DNA from: Modestobacter sp.
Lineage (GTDB): Bacteria > Actinomycetota > Actinomycetes > Mycobacteriales > Geodermatophilaceae
Assembly: GCA_025965635.1 (NCBI GenBank)
Contig: JAOPWO010000460.1
Location: 1 to 7,429, forward strand
Length of the DNA: 7,429 nt
Reading direction: 5' to 3'
The notes under the pieces were generated by a model. The model was not told the DNA's origin and searched no databases. It saw nothing but the letters and a program-made list of their open reading frames with translations. The position numbers and the translations under genes are program-made. Positions within the stretch are counted from its first letter, which is position 1. Each line of letters begins with the position of its first letter. This document shows, piece after piece, positions 6,100 through 7,429 of the stretch.

Positions 6100-6895
6100 C
6101 TGGCGACCCAGGCTGATCGTCAGCGACATGGACGGCACGCTGCTGCGCAGCGACGAGACGGTCAGCTACGAGACGAGGGCCGAGCTGGACCGGTGGCGGG
6201 ACGACGGCGTGCCGGTCGTGCTGGCCACCGGCCGTCCGCCGCGGTGGATGGCCGGCATCCGCGAGGTGCTGGGCTCCGGGACGGCGATCTGCTGCAACGG
6301 CGCCGTGCTGCTCGACCTCGCCGCGCTGGAGGTGCTCGAGGAGTTCCCGGTCGAGCCCGACGTGCTGCAGGAGGTCACCGCAGGGCTGCGGGCCAGCGAG
6401 CCGAGCACCTGGTTCGCCGTCGAGTACGGCGACCAGTTCCGGCACGAGCCGGTCTACCGGCCGCGCTGGGACCTGGACGCCCCGGGCGTCGAGGTCGCCA
6501 CGCTGGAGGAGATGGTGTCCCGGCCGGTGGCCAAGCTGCTGGCCCGGCACGAGTCGATGCCGCGGGATGCGTTCGTCGCGCTCGTGGAGGGGGTGGTCCA
6601 GGACCGGGCCACGGTCACCTGCTCCTCCTCCGACGCCCTCGCCGAGATCTCCGCCCTCGGGGTGACCAAGGCGACCGGGCTGGCCCGGGTGGCCGGCGAC
6701 CTCGGGCTCGGGCCCTCCGACGTCGTCTACTTCGGCGACATGCCCAACGACGTCGCTGCGTTCGACTGGGTGCGGGAGGGCGGTGGCCGGGCGGTGGCGA
6801 TGGCGCACGCGCACCCCGAGGTCCTGGCGGCTGCCACCGACGTGACGGTCAGCAACGACCAGGACGGCGTGGCAGCGTTCCTGGCCTCGCTCTGA
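6092..6895 (+). CDS. HAD-superfamily phosphatase, Cof/IIB type (second of tandem pair)
   Basis: The protein has 267 residues, the usual Cof-family length. Motif I is SDMDGTLL (D12, D14), motif II is T46 in LATGRP, motif III is K193 in GVTKATGL, and motif IV is GDMPND (215-220). The cap domain lies between about residues 80 and 185. It is a paralogue of the preceding gene. WRPRL, DGTLL, GVTKATGLA, GDMPND, GRAVA and AHPEV recur in the same order, and a 21-base stretch encoding the GDMPND region is identical (5893-5913 and 6731-6751). The caps are much less alike, which suggests different substrates. The GTG start overlaps the upstream stop by 8 bases and has a good Shine-Dalgarno sequence. It is the last gene of the serS operon, and an inverted repeat follows 15 bases after the stop. 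Cytosolic phosphatase activity is inferred; the substrate is unknown. Confidence 0.92.
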   Translation: MSDWRPRLIVSDMDGTLLRSDETVSYETRAELDRWRDDGVPVVLATGRPPRWMAGIREVLGSGTAICCNGAVLLDLAALEVLEEFPVEPDVLQEVTAGLRASEPSTWFAVEYGDQFRHEPVYRPRWDLDAPGVEVATLEEMVSRPVAKLLARHESMPRDAFVALVEGVVQDRATVTCSSSDALAEISALGVTKATGLARVAGDLGLGPSDVVYFGDMPNDVAAFDWVREGGGRAVAMAHAHPEVLAAATDVTVSNDQDGVAAFLASL

Positions 6896-6910
6896 CCCCT
6901 TTGGCGACTA

Positions 6911-6930
6911 TCGGGCACTTTCCTGCCCGA
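6911..6930 (+). terminator. Inverted repeat after the serS operon; weak terminator or operator
   Basis: TCGGGCA (6911-6917), loop CTTTCC, and TGCCCGA (6924-6930) form a perfect 7-bp stem beginning 15 bases after the HAD 2 stop. No U-run follows. A further GGGCA at 6934-6938 can pair with the same TGCCC, giving an alternative, mutually exclusive hairpin. The position fits termination of the serS operon. It also lies 86 bases before the secreted-protein gene, so an operator role is possible. Confidence 0.4.
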
Positions 6931-7002
6931 GTTGGGCAGACCTGATCGGTTTCGTCGACCAACATCCTGCGATCGGGTCCCTACGCTCACAGCTCCCTGA
7001 TC

Positions 7003-7008
7003 GAGGAG
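7003..7008 (+). promoter_or_regulatory. Shine-Dalgarno GAGGAG for the secreted-protein gene
   Basis: GAGGAG is 8 bases before the GTG at 7017. It fixes this as the start in front of a clear signal peptide. A TACGCT hexamer at 6982-6987 could be the -10 box, giving a leader of roughly 20-25 bases, but no -35 box is evident. Confidence 0.65.
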
Positions 7009-7016
7009 CGAGCCCT

Positions 7017-7429
7017 GTGCTGCCCACCCCGGACCGCCTTCCCGGTTCCCGCGCGCGCCGCGGCCGGCTGGCGGTCACGCTGGTCCTGACAGCGCTGACC
7101 GCCGGGGTGCTGGCCGTGGCTCCGCCGCCCGCGGTGGCGGCGGCGAACGGCTCGCTGCTGCTCGACGACTCCTTCACCGGCACGTCGGTGGCCAACCCGG
7201 AGGTCCTCCGGCTCAACGCCGCCTGCCTCACCGCGGCCACCAGCGCCCCGCCGGCCGGGGCGTCGGACCTCGGCGAGTGCGGCAAGCGCTCGCTCAGCCC
7301 GTCGACGTCGGTGACGCCGGGCTTCCTGCAGCTGACCGATGCCAGCGCCACGTCGACCGGCGGGGTGGTCTCCACCTTGCCGCTGCCCGCGGACGGTGGC
7401 GTCGTGGTGACCTTCGACCAGTACCAGTA
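7017..7429 (+). CDS. Secreted lectin-like domain protein, N-terminal part (3' end outside window)
   Basis: The frame stays open for 137 codons to the window edge. Residues 1-18 are arginine-rich (RARRGR), residues 18-35 are a hydrophobic core (LAVTLVLTALTAGVLAVA), and AVAAANGS (39-46) offers a signal peptidase I site, so the protein is exported. The mature part begins LLLDDSFTGTSVANPEV, then AACLTAA...APPAGASDLGECG with two cysteines (C70, C88), then TPGFLQLTDAS and LPADGGVVVTFDQYQ. This order (DDxFxGTSV, CLT, PGxLQLTDAS, VTFxQYQ) is what I know from the first part of L-type (legume-like) lectin domains in large actinobacterial surface proteins, often followed by repeat or anchor domains. Secretion is sure and the lectin-like assignment fairly sure; sugar-binding residues and any anchor would lie beyond the window. 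It has its own Shine-Dalgarno sequence and probably its own promoter. Confidence 0.8.
   Translation, partial: MLPTPDRLPGSRARRGRLAVTLVLTALTAGVLAVAPPPAVAAANGSLLLDDSFTGTSVANPEVLRLNAACLTAATSAPPAGASDLGECGKRSLSPSTSVTPGFLQLTDASATSTGGVVSTLPLPADGGVVVTFDQYQ

Noticed and set aside
4846..6138. 430-codon open frame on the minus strand opposite the HAD genes
   Set aside because: It is a shadow of the two HAD phosphatases, which carry all family motifs on the + strand.
1..7429. tRNA or rRNA genes, CRISPR arrays, insertion sequences, or a defence or biosynthetic cluster
   Set aside because: No spaced direct repeats, transposase motifs, tRNA-like cloverleaf or CCA-ended gene were seen. The genes are mostly conserved metabolism.

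Overview
The window is very GC-rich, codon-dense actinobacterial DNA. Every real reading frame has a strong G/C third-position bias, and GTG start codons predominate. The gene content (actinobacterial-type SerS, the IMPDH-like protein GuaB1, a minimal HExxH metallopeptidase, and a secreted lectin-like protein) and the very high GC fit the Geodermatophilaceae or a neighbouring high-GC family. That placement is an inference, because no 16S or other marker is present.

Layout. (1) 1-556 (+): 3' end of prephenate dehydratase pheA, with the end of the catalytic domain and a complete ACT domain. (2) 557-818: a non-coding gap between convergent genes, holding a 20-bp perfect palindrome. (3) 819-1169 (-): a stand-alone GroES/HSP10-family protein. 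(4) 1378-1842 (+): a small protein resembling the dimeric alpha/beta-barrel (monooxygenase-like) fold. Its 3' end runs antisense into the next gene. (5) 1769-3543 (-): a two-gene operon of guaB1 (CBS-domain IMPDH family, GMP reductase in mycobacteria) followed by a zincin-like metallopeptidase, joined by a 4-base GTGA overlap. (6) 3544-3820: a divergent promoter region with a strong hairpin. (7) 3821-6895 (+): the operon serS - HAD phosphatase 1 - HAD phosphatase 2, joined by overlaps of 4 and 8 bases. The two HAD genes are tandem paralogues. (8) 6896-7016: an intergenic region with an inverted repeat. (9) 7017 onward (+): the start of a secreted lectin-like protein that runs off the window.

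How the genes fit together. Most of the window is conserved core: aromatic amino acid synthesis, purine salvage, tRNA charging and two small-molecule phosphatases. From memory, the pheA / metallopeptidase / serS neighbourhood resembles the mycobacterial one (Rv3838c-Rv3834c region), but here the GroES-like, barrel-like and guaB1 genes lie within it. Three genes (serS, guaB1 and the GroES-like gene) have a -10-like hexamer placed 6-8 bases before the start codon and no good Shine-Dalgarno sequence. This is the arrangement expected for leaderless mRNAs. Genes inside operons rely on overlap coupling, or on a Shine-Dalgarno sequence in the case of HAD 2.

I see no mobile element, CRISPR array, tRNA or rRNA, and nothing that clearly amounts to a new defence or biosynthetic system. 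The most notable items are the coupling of guaB1 to a metallopeptidase, the serS-HAD-HAD operon, the orphan GroES-like protein, and the two unexplained hairpins.
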